Shown here in pieces: positions 25,101 through 37,000 of a DNA stretch of 64,000 nt (position 1 is the first letter of the stretch; every line of letters starts with the position of its first letter). The stretch lies in assembly GCA_023159155.1 (NCBI GenBank), contig JAJNNX010000008.1:1349520-1413519 (forward strand), written 5' to 3'. This stretch comes from Ustulina deusta (lineage: Eukaryota; Ascomycota; Sordariomycetes; Xylariales; Xylariaceae). The position numbers were made by a program, and so were the translations under genes. Below the pieces are notes generated by a model that saw only the letters and a program-made list of their open reading frames with translations, searched no databases and had not been told where the DNA came from.

Positions 25101-25293
25101 AGCTCACAAAGGACACGATGCTATTGTTAAACTGCTACTCGAGAATAATAAGATTGATGCGAACGCAAAAGTTAATGACGGTTGGACGCCACTATCATGG
25201 GCAGCTCACGAAGGACACGAGGCTGTTGTTAAACTGCTACTCGAGAGTGGCAAGGTTGATGCCAGCTTGGATGGCTTTCATGGGTTGGAATAG
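22120..25293 (+). CDS. PNP-NACHT-ankyrin NLR-like protein, 5'-truncated frame
   Basis: A 1057-codon open frame, the main part of a fungal NLR (STAND) receptor-like gene. Domains: residues 1-180, C-terminal half of a PNP_UDP nucleoside-phosphorylase-like domain (FEMEGAGVWE near 129-138, then IKGVCDYADSHK); 315-480, NACHT NTPase with Walker A ADPGCGKS (316-323) and Walker B CILDAFDEC (416-424), then FLLTSRP; a winged-helix/linker region to about 760; 770-1057, ankyrin repeats, the last ones nearly identical. Such proteins are thought to sense non-self and trigger cell death or heterokaryon incompatibility. A likely in-frame intron is 22667-22825 (GTAAGT...CACAG, 159 bp). ATG 22120 is the first in frame, but homology starts upstream, so the true product is probably broken or mis-initiated. 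The ankyrin array ends abruptly at TAG 25291. Confidence 0.82.
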   Translation: MLETEQTRGRLREQTLEYLNILQRKPDNAVTYPGATEDWLFRPTYRHKHRNPSKCLTCDSGTDRVCGAALKLSCQELGCDPQELVSRERSKSPPGVPTIHFGVVASGDSVMKSGEDRDREASRHGLIAFEMEGAGVWETFPNCLVIKGVCDYADSHKSKSWQAHAAATAAATLKAVLENWETGKWFTAFPLCKYALINTDTRGATCGTVLNIYFYWICLATDKNSTNIIQSNTFTETENRSIAFPPRHFVPMGIDTAPVDPARRVAILKALYTSPYRDRKERNPDRVTGTCEWFVSHRCFTQWRENSSSSMLLVSADPGCGKSVLAKYLVDSELPTTESRTTCYFFFKDDFMDQRSASSALCCILHQLFEQKGILLSNKLIERFEVVGENLTSSFVELWDILITASQDKNAGEIVCILDAFDECDNQGQSEFTRYLRKRYGTKNNFNLKFLLTSRPYGNIRRGFQPLEIPGLPVIYLNGEMEIEMFKIVKEIDVYIKSRVRDIRAYHRLELSEENMLLQQMLRIPNRTYLWAHLTLDLVENDINIDKTRIYEATSKLPLTVDGAYERILARSPNIEEAKKLLHVVLAAARPLTLSEMNIALSIRQGHRSYGELNLKPEERFREYVRDLCGLFVTIIDSKIYLLHQTAKEFLVQHDPKPRSKRNSDHFKWKSSLCAQDSHRVLSHICIWYLLFDEFETYPLIEGQSTSEYLRSHNFLDYSAKNWASHFRMSRINKKAVPASLLKICDANSGRCRTWFYIYWQSIHEGFPKQFTTLMIASYFGLWQLVKTLLKTSRAGLDVEDGRYGRSALSWASENGFDDVVKLLLQENGIPFKSILESLSLKHSKLDAQDIYCRTALSYAARKGHVTVAERLVKRGARVDTEDINGGTPVSYALCNGNETLISLLLRKGGHIGSVQNTLQQVLFTAARCGDEATVELLLESNKVDANTKDENGGTPLLSAVFEGHEAIVKLLLENNKIDTNAKDKNGWTPLSWAAHKGHDAIVKLLLENNKIDANAKVNDGWTPLSWAAHEGHEAVVKLLLESGKVDASLDGFHGLE
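24937..25260 (+). repeat. 102-bp ankyrin-coding tandem repeats, highly conserved
   Basis: Units 24937-25038, 25039-25140, 25141-25242 and a partial unit from 25243. Each codes one 34-residue ankyrin repeat (pattern NK.DANAK..NGWTPLSWAAH.GH.AIVKLLLE). Units 2 and 3 are nearly identical in DNA, including silent sites, while the upstream ankyrin repeats of the same gene are diverged. This fits recent unit duplication or concerted evolution. Confidence 0.85.
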
Positions 25294-25902
25294 GTAATAC
25301 GGGGAATAAAAGCAGCTCCTGTCCTCCAGGACAACACCTACTTTGCCCAGTCGGTCTGCCAAGAGTTTCCAAACTCTCAATCGAAACCGTTAGAGCTAGA
25401 CGAACTTGAAACGGCCATAGTGGCGGATATGTGATCTATGGCTAGACTTGCGGCGGCGCACAACTGGACCTGGATGATGACTGCATTTACTCGTCGACCT
25501 CGACCATTAGCTTCGTGCTACAAATATATTGCATTGGCAGATGTTATCACTATAATTAAGGCCCTGCCAGATACAATCTCTCACTCCTGTGGGGAGGGGG
25601 GGTGAGTAAAATTTCGTCGCATGAGGCGGCAGTCTATATTGACCACTTGATTAGCCCAGGTGTGCCAATTGCAAGCGTGCAAATCAAGCTTCGTGAACGT
25701 AGCTAGAATTGATCGGTTGGTGACGTGTTAATCTCATTCCAGAACTTTCCGCTCGCCACATCTGTTGTGTTACCCAAAATCTGTCGATTCATCGCCGTAT
25801 TTAACCCTTCATTTCATACATCGCTCTCTTTACTCGCCTTCCCATCCTCCTTCTTCATTATCATTTGTTGCAGAATTTTCTTTATCTTTTCTCGGATTAG
25901 CC
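25294..25902 (+). promoter_or_regulatory. Intergenic region with pyrimidine-rich start tract before the DUF7587 gene
   Basis: The NLR reading frame continues open for 46 codons past its TAG, to TGA at about 25434, a possible remnant of a longer C-terminus. From about 25800 to 25870 the plus strand is CT-rich (for example cttcccatcctccttcttc), as is common around transcription starts of filamentous fungal genes. No TATA box was identified with confidence. Confidence 0.35.
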
Positions 25903-27189
25903 ATGGAACAGTTGGATGCCGAGTTTAGAAATCTAAACTTTAACAGTCGACCATGTATTGGCTGTGAGGAGGATCATCTAGAGAGCGCCACTCGAGATGA
26001 AATTCCTTTTCGACCCCCCGGTCAGCTCGCAGACCAATTGTACAATACTCCCCGATATCTGTTCCGAGTCTTCTCAGAAGCGACTCTCGGCGAGAACACA
26101 AACGAGTGGGTGAAATCTGGTGATGCTGTAGAGGGTAGATTGACCGATATTTTTGCACGAAATGACGATTTGAATGTAGCGATAACACTAAATGAACATC
26201 TTCGATGGAGCGAACCGAAGTCTGGCGGAGATCCTTTCATGTCCTGGACGACCTCGCTGCTCTTCGCAATTCAACACGCCATATACAAGCATAAAATTGA
26301 GAATGTAGAATTGCGGACAATTCAGGTTTGTATTGTCGACACTGCAATGTTTCGACGTGGGGTATTCCTAAGAGATTTGTATTTGATCGAAGAATTTGAA
26401 GACAAAATTCCTGGAAGCCAGTGGATCAAATCCGAAAATAGGTCGAGAACTTGGAAATATGGAGGTCTTCCTAACTTGCGTACGCTGCGCGGGAGGCAGC
26501 GTCAGGGCTATTCGGGGTTTTACTACTTCGGCGAGTACCTCTCACAAGGACAGATGAAGATCAAGGGACGTTCATGCATTGTGTCTTGCGACAAGATCGT
26601 TAACAGCCATTTATTCACCCTAGCCCCCAGCCTCGGCGTCGAACTGAGACAGACGAAGTCGCGGTGGGCGAATGCTGTTGTAGAACTTCGAGAGCCTTTC
26701 TACCGTCTTCCCAGCCCAACCGCCGAGGCAACCGAAGTCCCTCATTTAATAGCAGCGGTGAAGATCTCGCTCAATTTTGAAACCCATTGGATTCTCCCCA
26801 TGTTTGCCAATCTGCTGGCTTTGAGTCCTCGTCGCGCTCAGGATCTGGGGATACTCGGAGTTATTATCTGTGCACTTCCTAGTGAGACATTCCTAGATTC
26901 TGGTCTTTCACCACATTGCCTTCGGTTTCTAATGTGAAATATAGGTGATGCGAGGCGCCGCTTGTTTCCCCAGGAAACAATGGTGATTGCCGACCATACC
27001 ATTCCGGAAGTTCTACAATTTGATCAAATCATGCGGGATATTAAGGAAGATGCCCAAACGCCTCACCAACTCCACCAGATTGTCCAGTGGCTCAGTGGGA
27101 TAGAGAAGAACTATTTGGCACCCCTTTTGCAGGCATTGACCATGCTTATTGACGTTATGGCCGAAGACCGACCCCCTTTTGAGCCTTGA
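25903..27189 (+). CDS. DUF7587-domain protein (2 exons), possible ART-like fold
   Basis: Predicted 407-aa soluble protein. Exon 1 is 25903-26881, the intron 26882-26944 (63 bp, GTGAGA...ATAG, with a TTCTAAT branch-like site), exon 2 26945-27189; the join is in frame (1224 nt). ATG 25903 (ccatggaac) is chosen because the frame upstream has only a TTG start. Residues 48-245 match what I know of the fungal DUF7587 domain: PRYLFRVFS (50-58), DIFARND, LNEHLRW (96-102), SWTTSLLFAIQ (114-124), FRRGVFLRDL and YYFGEYLSQG (207-216). Arg55, the SWTTS segment and Glu211 fall in the order of the R-S-E catalytic triad of ADP-ribosyltransferases; that is my inference, not established. No signal peptide or membrane segment. 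It lies 609 bp downstream of the NLR frame, same strand. Function unknown. Confidence 0.8.
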
Positions 27190-27639
27190 GAAAGATTGTA
27201 AGCTAGACCCCGGTCTCACAGGCCCCCCCCATCGCAAGCCACCCTAAAACGCGCTATTGACCCCAACCACCTCAATTAAACAATACTTAATAACGTAACC
27301 GCGATTGATTTCTAGAATTTCTTTTTATCTTTATTTTTATTGTAATTAACTCTTTTTTATTATAATGCCTTTATATTTAGAAGAATAATACGTAGCAGCT
27401 ATAGTTTGCATTATTTAACTTGGTATACTAATATAAACTATAGTATATAAATAGGATATATTTAGGTTATATATTTAATGCTACTTTTAAAGCATTTTAA
27501 CCTAAAAATAGACCTATTAATATTTTTAAGTACTATTTAAATATTAAAAGTACTAATTAATAAACTAAGCTATAAGCTAAATTAAACTTAGCTTTATATT
27601 TTTGTTTAATAAGTTTAAATTTATAACTAAATATATATT
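27190..27639. other. Transition from gene island to RIP-mutated AT-rich sequence
   Basis: The first 100 bp (3' flank of the DUF7587 gene) have normal GC; from about 27290 the sequence becomes AT-rich and stop-filled. No motif recognised. Confidence 0.5.
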
Positions 27640-27887
27640 TGTCAGATTTAGCACTAGCGATCTCGCCACGTATTGCCTATACAAAGTCTATTGTATTGTT
27701 GTTATTCTAGGTCTGTATAGGTGTATTCTATACCCTACATATATATATATCTCTTATATAGTTAGGTATAGATCCACTTATTCAGCTATATACCGCTCTA
27801 TTTGCTAAGGGCATATCCCCTATAAGGGCACCTTTTACTAGCTACTCTATAGCTCATATCACTACCTAGCTACTACTTAATCCAACA
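27640..27887. repeat. LTR of element A, left
   Basis: 248 bp, TGTCAGATTTAG to TCCAACA. Same length as 60061-60308 and very similar, with mostly transition differences. Confidence 0.8.
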
Positions 27888-27979
27888 TACCTTTTTAGGT
27901 AAAGCTACTCTAGTAGCTTTGCTTACTTATATAACTATATTTAAAAGTAGCATATAAGTATATATCGGTCTATATATAT

Positions 27980-28136
27980 ATAATAATTTTGATGTTTAGC
28001 GTTAATACGCTTATATTAAGCAAATGTAGTAGTTTTTAATAATTTCTATTTTTAGCGTTAATACGCTTGTTTTAATAATTTTAGTTTTTAGTAATAATAT
28101 GTTTAGTTCAATAATCTTTATATTTAGCGTTAATAC
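27980..28136 (+). repeat. Imperfect repeats of TTTAGCGTTAATACGCTT, interrupted by element B
   Basis: The motif TTTAGCGTTAATACGCTT occurs at 27995-28012 and 28051-28068, degenerate at 28085-28102, and as a half unit ending TTAATAC at 28136. The missing half (atacgcttgtatta) resumes at 57188, directly after element B. This shows that B inserted inside a repeat unit. Confidence 0.75.
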
Positions 28137-28500
28137 TAAAATGGAGCAGGGCTTCTAATCGGCGTATCGTATACTTAAACTAACTAAACCTACCTAATTT
28201 TTTTGTATTGGACTATATTTTTTGGCTTACGGATCTTTATACGTATTAGGTTAAGGTTTAATATATAAATATAAATAAAAACGCAATAATTAATTAATAA
28301 AAACAAATTTCTAACTCCTATTTAATATTTTATAATAATTATTTGTTGTTTTTTTTATAAAAAAAAAAGTTTTTTATAGTTTTAAATAAAAACGCGCATT
28401 TTTTATACTTTTTATTTTGTAACTTTTAAAGTTTTTAAAAATATGTTTTACTTTATAACTAAAGACCTGTTTTTTGTATATGCGTACTAGCCCTATTGTA
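28137..28500. repeat. LTR of element B, left
   Basis: 364 bp, starts taaaatggagcagggcttc and ends agccctattgta. Direct repeat of 56824-57187. Confidence 0.85.
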
Positions 28501-29222
28501 AACTTCCTAAATTATTAGGTTTTTATTCTTAGATTATAATAATTAACTTAAACTATAATTAATTAATTAATTTTTTTTTTTAGATCTTTATTATTAAATT
28601 TTTTTAGTTTTTATATCTATTTTTAATAATTTAACTTTTTGTTTTTTTTATATATTTAGCGTTTTTTAAGCAGCTTTTTAATTTTTAGGTTTTTTAGTAT
28701 TTATTTAATTAACCGTATATATTTATAAATTATATTTTTTTTAGAACTCCTACCTACTAAAAAAGTTTAGCATAAAATAACTTTCTATACTACTATATAT
28801 ATTATTTTTTTAAAATATAAAAAAAATCTACTAGCAAACAAATTTTTTATAAATTATAGCTTAAGTTTTTTTGCTACTAAAGGGAGGTTAGTATTACTTA
28901 TTTAAATCAAATATATTAAAATACTTATATTTTTAATTAAGGTTTTTAGACTTAAGTATAGTTACTAGAGCACTTTTTAATTAGCTTTAAATTAATTTTT
29001 TAAGCGATCTAATAATTAATATTTTTTTATAAGTAAACTAGAAAACAAAAATATCTATTATAAAAAAATTTAATTTAATTTAAAAAAAAAATCTATAAAA
29101 TATACTTTATATGCTTATATTATTATTTATTAACTAATTAGTTTTATAAAATAAAATAATTACTAATTATTTTTTTGTTTTAAGTAATATTAACTAAGAA
29201 AAAAGCTTTATTTTAATAACTA
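28501..29222. other. Element B interior, segment 1
   Basis: AT-rich, stop-filled, no motif recognised. It ends at the TA duplication of the Fot1-type copy 2. Confidence 0.5.
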
Positions 29223-29224
29223 TA

Positions 29225-29279
29225 ACATAGGACACAAGCTAATTGCTAACATAAGTCAATTGCCAACTTTTTTATATTT
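29225..29279 (+). repeat. Left TIR of Fot1-type copy 2
   Basis: Starts acataggacacaagctaatt; inverted complement of 31028-31082, with the same pair of internal direct repeats as copy 1. Confidence 0.85.
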
Positions 29280-31027
29280 TCGTATATATAAATCAAATAA
29301 TTCAACTATAACACAAAAAATCAATTAGATCTAATCGGAAATATTGTTGCTAGATGTTTTTATAGCATTTTGATAAGTGCGCGAGTTATACCTAGGCTTA
29401 CTGCATGTTTTATATTGTTATATGTGCAATATACCCCTTTTTATATAATAACTATTTTACTGCATTTCTTTTGTTATTTGCTTTTTAATAGCCTGTTTAG
29501 TTTTAAAATTTTGTTTTTTCTATATAGTAAGTAACTTTTTATTTTATATATGTTTTTTTTTATATAGCAGCGTTAACTAAGTATTTTATTTGCTATATAA
29601 AGTTTAGCAAATTTTTTTTTAATAATATAATTTTATATATAAGCAGCGTTATATTTTTTATAATATAATTAATAATATTTAAAATAGTACTTAATAAGCT
29701 ATTTTAATATTATATAATTTTATTTTTAATATATTTAGTTTATAATTATATATTAATTATATTATATAAAGTTTTTAATTATTAAAAAACTAAAAATCTA
29801 TTAAACAATTTAAAAAATATTTTAGTTAGCAATTAAACTTTAAACTAAAAAAATATATGTTTTAGATTATATAGCATTAATTTAATACTTTTAAAACTTT
29901 TTTAAATATTAGATTTTATTATAAAAGTTTTATATATTTTATAAAACATAACAAAAAAATCTTTTTTAATAATATAAATAATATATATCTATATTAAATT
30001 ATTAATTTTTTTTATATATAAATATTTTAATAAACTAAAACAACCAATATTAAAAAATTAAAGTTAGTATAATAAATAAGCAGACATATAAAAAGTAATA
30101 ATATTATAGTTTTTATAATATAGTTTGAAATTAGTTAAATAATAGCTTTTATAGTTATTAAAAATTAATAAATAATAAATATTTTTTATATAACTAGCTA
30201 TATATAAATTAAAATAATTAATCTAATTTAAACTTTATTTATTTATTATTTAGTTATTTTTTATAACTATAATTCTTTAGTTATATAATAATTACTTATT
30301 AATATATTAAAACAAAAAATAGGTTTTGTTTACTAAAATAATATATAGCAGAACTATATAGCTATATAAACTAATACTTTAAATAATAGTTAATTATTTG
30401 CAATTGTTTAATTAAACAGCCCTTAGTTATTTGTGCTGGTCGGACATTATTATAACTATTTTAAATAAGATTCGGCTTATTATAAAGCTTGTTTTATTAA
30501 AGTTATAAATATTTTTTTTTAAAATATTATATTTAATTATTATATTTTATATAAGCTTAAATTATTTATTATATATAATAGGATTTTTATAAAAAACTTG
30601 CTAGTAATTAATTTTTTAATTAAAACATATTTTCAACATAAAATATTATTATATAAAGTTTGAAGCCTAGTTAACGCTAACCTTAAGCGTATTATATTTA
30701 TATAATAATCGATTAGCTATATTTTTAATACTACTTATCTAAAGCAAAAAAAATTATAAAACTAAATCTATAATATATTATACAATAGTATTTTTTTTAA
30801 GTTCGGTTAATTTTTAATATTATATAATAAATATTTATTAGGTTTGTTTGTTAGCGTACCAATTGTAAAAAGTTATACAAAAAATATTATAAATTTGTGC
30901 TATATAATTAATAATTAATTTTTTGTTGCGATTAAAAGTTTTTAATATAAGCTGCAAGTTTGCTTTGTTTTAAGAAAGTGCTATTATTATTAGTTATAAA
31001 AATGGTAATTAAAAAAAAAGCGTATAA

Positions 31028-31082
31028 AAGTGCAAAAAAGTTGGCAATTGACTTGTGTTAGCAATTAGCTTGTGTCCTACGT
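31028..31082 (-). repeat. Right TIR of Fot1-type copy 2
   Basis: Ends gcttgtgtcctacgt, followed by the TA duplication. Confidence 0.85.
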
Positions 31083-31084
31083 TA

Positions 31085-34000
31085 ATTCTAGTATATAATT
31101 CTATTTTTTTAATAATATTTAGGCAATTTTTTATAATTTTAATACTTATTACTAAATTATTAAGTATTAATTTTTAGTTACTAAGTTATAGATCTTTAAA
31201 AAAAATACTTAAATATTTAAAAAATAATATTATATAAATAATATATACTAAACTATAATTTTACTAATTATTTTGGGTATATATAAAAAAGCTATATATA
31301 TAAAACAAAGAAAATATATTAAAAAGCAGCTTTAAGATCTATTAATTAATAATATTTTTAAAAGTTTATATTTAGCAATTATAAATAAATTATTAGTATT
31401 TTTTGTTTTGCTTAAAAACTAAATTAATAAAATAAATAATTTATTTTTGTTTATTAATAATTATAATAAAAAAATAATTTAATTGGTTATTATTTATTTT
31501 AAAAAGTTTAAATTTATTAAATATTATTTATTTAATTTTAAAAATTAATATAATTATAACTACTTTTTTATTAAGTTTTATAAATTAAATTATAAAATAA
31601 TTAAATAATCTAAATAATTATTTATAAGCTATTTTTATATTTAGCCTACGGAGCTAAATAGCAAGTTGTGCTTTAATATTTATAATATTAGTTTAAATAT
31701 ATTATTTTTGTTTGATTGTTATATTAATAATCTAAGTACTAAAGCTATTAGTTATTTAAATGTTTTCAGAAATAAAGAAAAAGATTGGTTATTTTTTAAA
31801 AAATTTGTTATTTATATATTAGTAATTGTTATAAAAGGGCGTATTAATAAGAATCCTAATTTTATTAGCTGCTAAGTACTATAATAGTAAAAGAATGTTT
31901 TTATATTTTAAATTGTACTAACTATATATTTTTATAATTAAATTTGATAAGTACTTATAATACTTTAAATAAAATTTTATAGGTTAAAAATTAATAAATA
32001 AAATAATTAGTTAAAAAATTAGTTAGGCTAGCTAAATTAATTAAGTTTATAACTAGAAATTTAGAACTAGCTTTTTTATATAAATTATAATATAATTTTT
32101 GTAATATTTTAATAAATTATTTTATATATTTTTGTTTAAATTATAAGATTTTTTGTTTATAATATTTATTATTTTTTTCTAAAGCTTTAGCTTATAAAAA
32201 GCTAGAAATATATAAGTTCTGCAAAAATAACTATAATACTAGCCATTATTTTGTTAAATATTAAGAATTAATATTATAAGCTTAAGTCTAGGCGGGTAAC
32301 CATTAAATAATAATTTTTAAATACGGTTAAAAATAATAAAAACTTTTTAGTAAATATTAATTATTATATTATTATTAATAAAATTTATAATATATAATAT
32401 TTTTTATTTAATATTATAAATTATAATAAACTAATAATTAAAAGTATGCCTAGTTTTAGTTGTTTTAATTGCTTTAAATATTATAAAACTAATAGATCTA
32501 TTTTATTTTTTAAAAAATTAAAAATTAAAATAGTTTTTATTAAAGTTTTTATTTTAAGCTTAAAAGAATATTTATATAAAAGTGCTTTTAAATATTACTT
32601 ATAGTTTAAAATAACTAATTGCTATAATAATTAGTGTACTAATTTTTAATATGTTTAGTTATTAATATTATTATATTTTTTAGAATATATTAATTAGTTT
32701 AAGTCTAAGCAAGTTATAAAAAGCTTAAGTTATAATACTTAGAAAAGTTTTATAGTTATATAAAACATTTTTATATTTTTAGCAAAAGTAAAGTAGTAGT
32801 TTTTTATTATAGTAATTTATATATAGCGGTTTATTTAGTAATATATATTATACTAGCTTAAATAGTATAATAATAATAATATTATTAAAAAAAATATATA
32901 TATATATTTTTTAAATCTTTTTAGTAATATTTTAAGTAGGTTAGTTAAAATATTTTAAGTATAATAATTTAAACTAATAATATTAAAATAGGCTAATTAT
33001 ATAATAGTTTTAATATTAAAGCAAAATATTAGTTTTGTTTATTAATAATTAGGAATATAAATAAAATATAATAAATATATAATCTATATATTAATAAATA
33101 AAGTCTAAAAATTAATAGTATAAAGTATATTAGCTAAAAAGTAAGTAGTTAAAAGCTAAATATAAGGTCTGCTAAGCTAGTATAGGTTTAGTTAGTTTAT
33201 ATTACCTTTTTATAGAAACTTTGTTAGTTTTTTTCTAATATAAGTTATTATTAAAAAAAAGTATTAATTAGGGCTCCTTTACCTATATTATTTTATAAAA
33301 AGTAATATTTGTTAGTTTTGTATAAGTTAGCAATTTTTTTCTAACTTACCTATTTATTTTTTTATATAGACTATATTTATATTTATACTTTTTTATATTT
33401 TTAATTTTATTTATTTAATTTATAATAATTAATCTATATATAATATATTATAATATATATTTTTATTTTTTGTCATTTTTTATAATGTTTAATAATTAGT
33501 TGTTTTAAAGCAAAAAGTATATGCTAGCTTTTTTTAGTTATTTTTATCTATTATATAATTATTATTTTTATATTAGCTATACTAAGTATTATATAAATAT
33601 ATCTATGTTTAATTTGATTACTAATAAATAGTTAGAGCTTTAAGCTTTAATTGCTTTATAAATTAATTTAAAAGTTTAAATAATCTAAAAAAAAGCAAGT
33701 ATTATTAATTAAAGTATATTTAAAGCTTTTATACTAATTAATTTATTATTATATATATTAAATTTTATATATTATTTTTAGTTGTGCTACTTTATTACTA
33801 ATAAGCTTAACGTTTAATTATTTTTTTTTTTAATTATAAAGATTTTTTATTTTAAGCTAGCTTATATAATTCCGATTTTCTATTACAATTAATTAAAAAA
33901 AAATTAAGTTATAAAAAAAGTTTTAATAATTAAATTCTAATTAAAATAGTATATATTAGAGCTAATAAATATTTTGATTAGGCTAATTAGTATATAAGTT

Positions 34001-37000
34001 ATATTTCTAAAATAACTATTATATTGTTTTTATTATTATTTAGTACTAGATTGTAGCATATTATATATTTTTAATTAAAATCTAGTATAGGTTTAATAAT
34101 TTTAGCTATATTTCTTTTAAGCGTGTACTTTTTTGGAACTATAGTTTTAAAATATGTAATATTACTAAAGGATTTTAGTAAGCTAATAAAGCTATGTATT
34201 ATTTAGAAAAAAGCTTTTAAATATAGTTAAAATAAATATTATAGCATTTTTAATTAATATAAGCAGGTAAGTTTTATATTTTTTTTTTAATTTTTATATA
34301 TAGCTAGCAAAAGTATTTAATAGTAGTTATTAGATTTATTATTATTTTATTATTAAAGCTTTAAATAGCTATACTACTAGTTAATATATATATTAGAATA
34401 TTTATTTTTTATTTTTTATAATATTTAATAATAAAGCTATATTCAAAGTAGTTATAATATTTGCTAGCAAACTTATATTTTTTTATATTAAGCTATACTA
34501 TAGTAGTTTATTTAGCAAATATTTTTTTATAATGTTTGATTACTTAATATAAGTAATAGTATTTGCTATTTAATTAATTAGAACTTTTAATTTTATTTTT
34601 TACTAGTTATAAATTTATTAATTCTAAAAATCTAAAAATAATAATTACTTTAGAATATAGCTGTTTTTTAGGTATAAATTAATAAATCTTTTATAGTTTA
34701 GTATTTGTAGCAATTATATTTATTTAGTTGGCTAGCCGGACTATAAGTATTATATAAATAATACTAAGTATGCTTATTTATATATAGTAGCAACCTAAAA
34801 AAATAAAAATAAAGATCTAAATAAATAAAATAGCCTAAAAAAGTTCTTAATTTAAGCTAATTAGATAGAAATTATTATATATTATTTTATATATTTTTTA
34901 GTTGATTTGTTTATAAGGCAGTAGTAAAGTTGTTATTTTAAAGTAAGTTTTTAAAAGTAAAAAGGTAGCATAAAAATAATAAAAAAAAGCAAAAATATAA
35001 GTAGTAAATATTATTTTATAATAAATCTAAGCTAATTAAAACAATATTATTATAATATATAGTGCTAGATTTATAGATTTTAGTTATATTTTTTTTTAGT
35101 TTTTAAATTTAAAAAAATATTGTTTGTTAATTAATGGAATTTTTTTTAATTATAAATTATTAAAGCTTAAATATTTAGTTTTTAAGCTTATTTTAATTAA
35201 GATTTTAATTTAATATAATAAAGCTTTATTATTAATAATTTTTTTATTTTTTTTAATTGTTTTGTTTATATTTTAATATTTTTAGCTTATTTAGACTAGA
35301 TTATAGTTTATTTAAGCTATATTTTAATTATATTTAATTATATTTTAGCTTATATTTAAGTATGTTTAAGTTTATTTTAGTTATATTTTAGTTATATTTA
35401 GCTATATTTTAAGTTTTGTTTAGCTTTTATTTAATTATATTATAGCTTTAATTAGAGCTGTTCTAGCTATATTTATATTTTTTTTATAATAATTATTTTT
35501 TAGTAAGCTTATTGTTTATTTGTTAGTAGTAAGGTTAATTAGTTTTTAGTATTTAGTTTTATTTTTAATAAATAGTTATAAGCTGTTTGATATATAAATT
35601 TCTGCTTTTATATATCTTTTTAGCTTTTTTATTTTATATTTCCTATTTTTTTTTTTAGATGCTATAAGAAATAGGCTTTTTTATTTTTATAGAATTTTGG
35701 CGTTTTAAAGTTTATTGTTGTTTAGTGGGGTATTAAACATAAAAATAAGGGTTTTTTTTTTTAAAAGCTATAAGGTAGACTTTATAAGTATATTGTTAAT
35801 TAGTTTATTTTATAGCTTAGTATTCTTTTTTTAGTAATAATATATTAGACTTTGGTTAAATTTTTTTTTTTTTTAAATTATTATATTTTATATACTAGAA
35901 AAGATATATAATTAGGGGTGTTTTATTAATTAATAATCTATTATATTAAAATAATATTTTTAATTAATACAACTAATAATTAGTTATAAACTATTTTATA
36001 TATACTATAGCTATAATATTAAGTAATAGTTTTATTAGCTTAGATTATTTTATTAAGTTGTTTAGTCTAGTTTTTTTTTATTTTTTAAATTATTTTTTTA
36101 AAACTATTAATAATTGTTTTATAGCTTAACTTAATAAGTTTTTGGCTTTAAAGGTAATATATTATATTATAAGTTATTATAAATCTAAATTATGCTTTAG
36201 CTATTATAACTTTTTTTTTATTTTTAGAATTATTGTTATATTTAATTTTAATAAAAATACTATATTAATAAATAATATATTACTTAATAAATTAAGTAAT
36301 ATTTTTAAAATTAGTTAATTAAAGTAGTATTGTTTTAAAATAAACTAATGTTTTATATTTAGTTTTAATAATTGTTTTAAACCTATTATTATTAGGTATA
36401 AATTAAATATTAAAGATTTAGCTTATAAATATATTTTTAGTTTTATTATAATAATATTTTTTTTTAGATTGTTTGTTTTATATTTATTAATATAACTTAT
36501 AACTTTTTAAAACATTTTTAATATTTTTATATAAGTTTTTTTAGTAGTATTAAGCAGCAATTTTATAGTATATAAAGTTCTAGTTTTAATATTTTAGTTA
36601 TATATAGCTTTTTTAAAAAAAGCATTTCTAATTATTAAAGTTATTAATATAATATTAGATCTAATATAGTAGTTTTATTTTTTTTTAAAAATAATTTTTA
36701 TAAATAAAGAATTAAAACGTTTAATTTTTATAGATTTTTTTATATATTATTATTATAAAACAATTAAACAGACTTCTAGTAGTAAAATATATTACTAGTT
36801 TTTATAAATATATTAATTATTTTTGTTTTAGTTTAAAAAAAGTAGCAATATTTAGAATAATTATTAGTTTAATTATTATAATATAAAATTAAAAATTAAT
36901 AAAACTTTTTATATTTTTTTTTATTAATTATTTAATTTATTTAATAATTTTTTTAGTTTATATAATAGTTTGTCTACTGCTATATGTTTTTTTTTTAAAA

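Larger units (their letters stand above)
29225..31082 (-). mobile_element. Fot1/pogo-type DNA transposon, copy 2 (RIP-mutated)
   Basis: 1858 bp, same orientation and layout as copy 1 (7121-8979), flanked by TA at 29223-29224 and 31083-31084. TIRs are 29225-29279 and 31028-31082. The minus-strand transposase relic is even more mutated than in copy 1 (compare the NVP region, 30841-30900 with 8738-8800). Differences between copies are almost all transitions. It is inserted in the interior of element B and is therefore younger than B. Confidence 0.88.

Noticed and set aside
31666..31875. Small open frames in AT-rich sequence (also 27602-27808, 47962-48180, 58577-58777, 60005-60214).
   Set aside because: Composition is Ile/Leu/Asn/Lys/Tyr-rich, as any AT-rich frame gives. 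Several overlap LTRs, and none has a domain.
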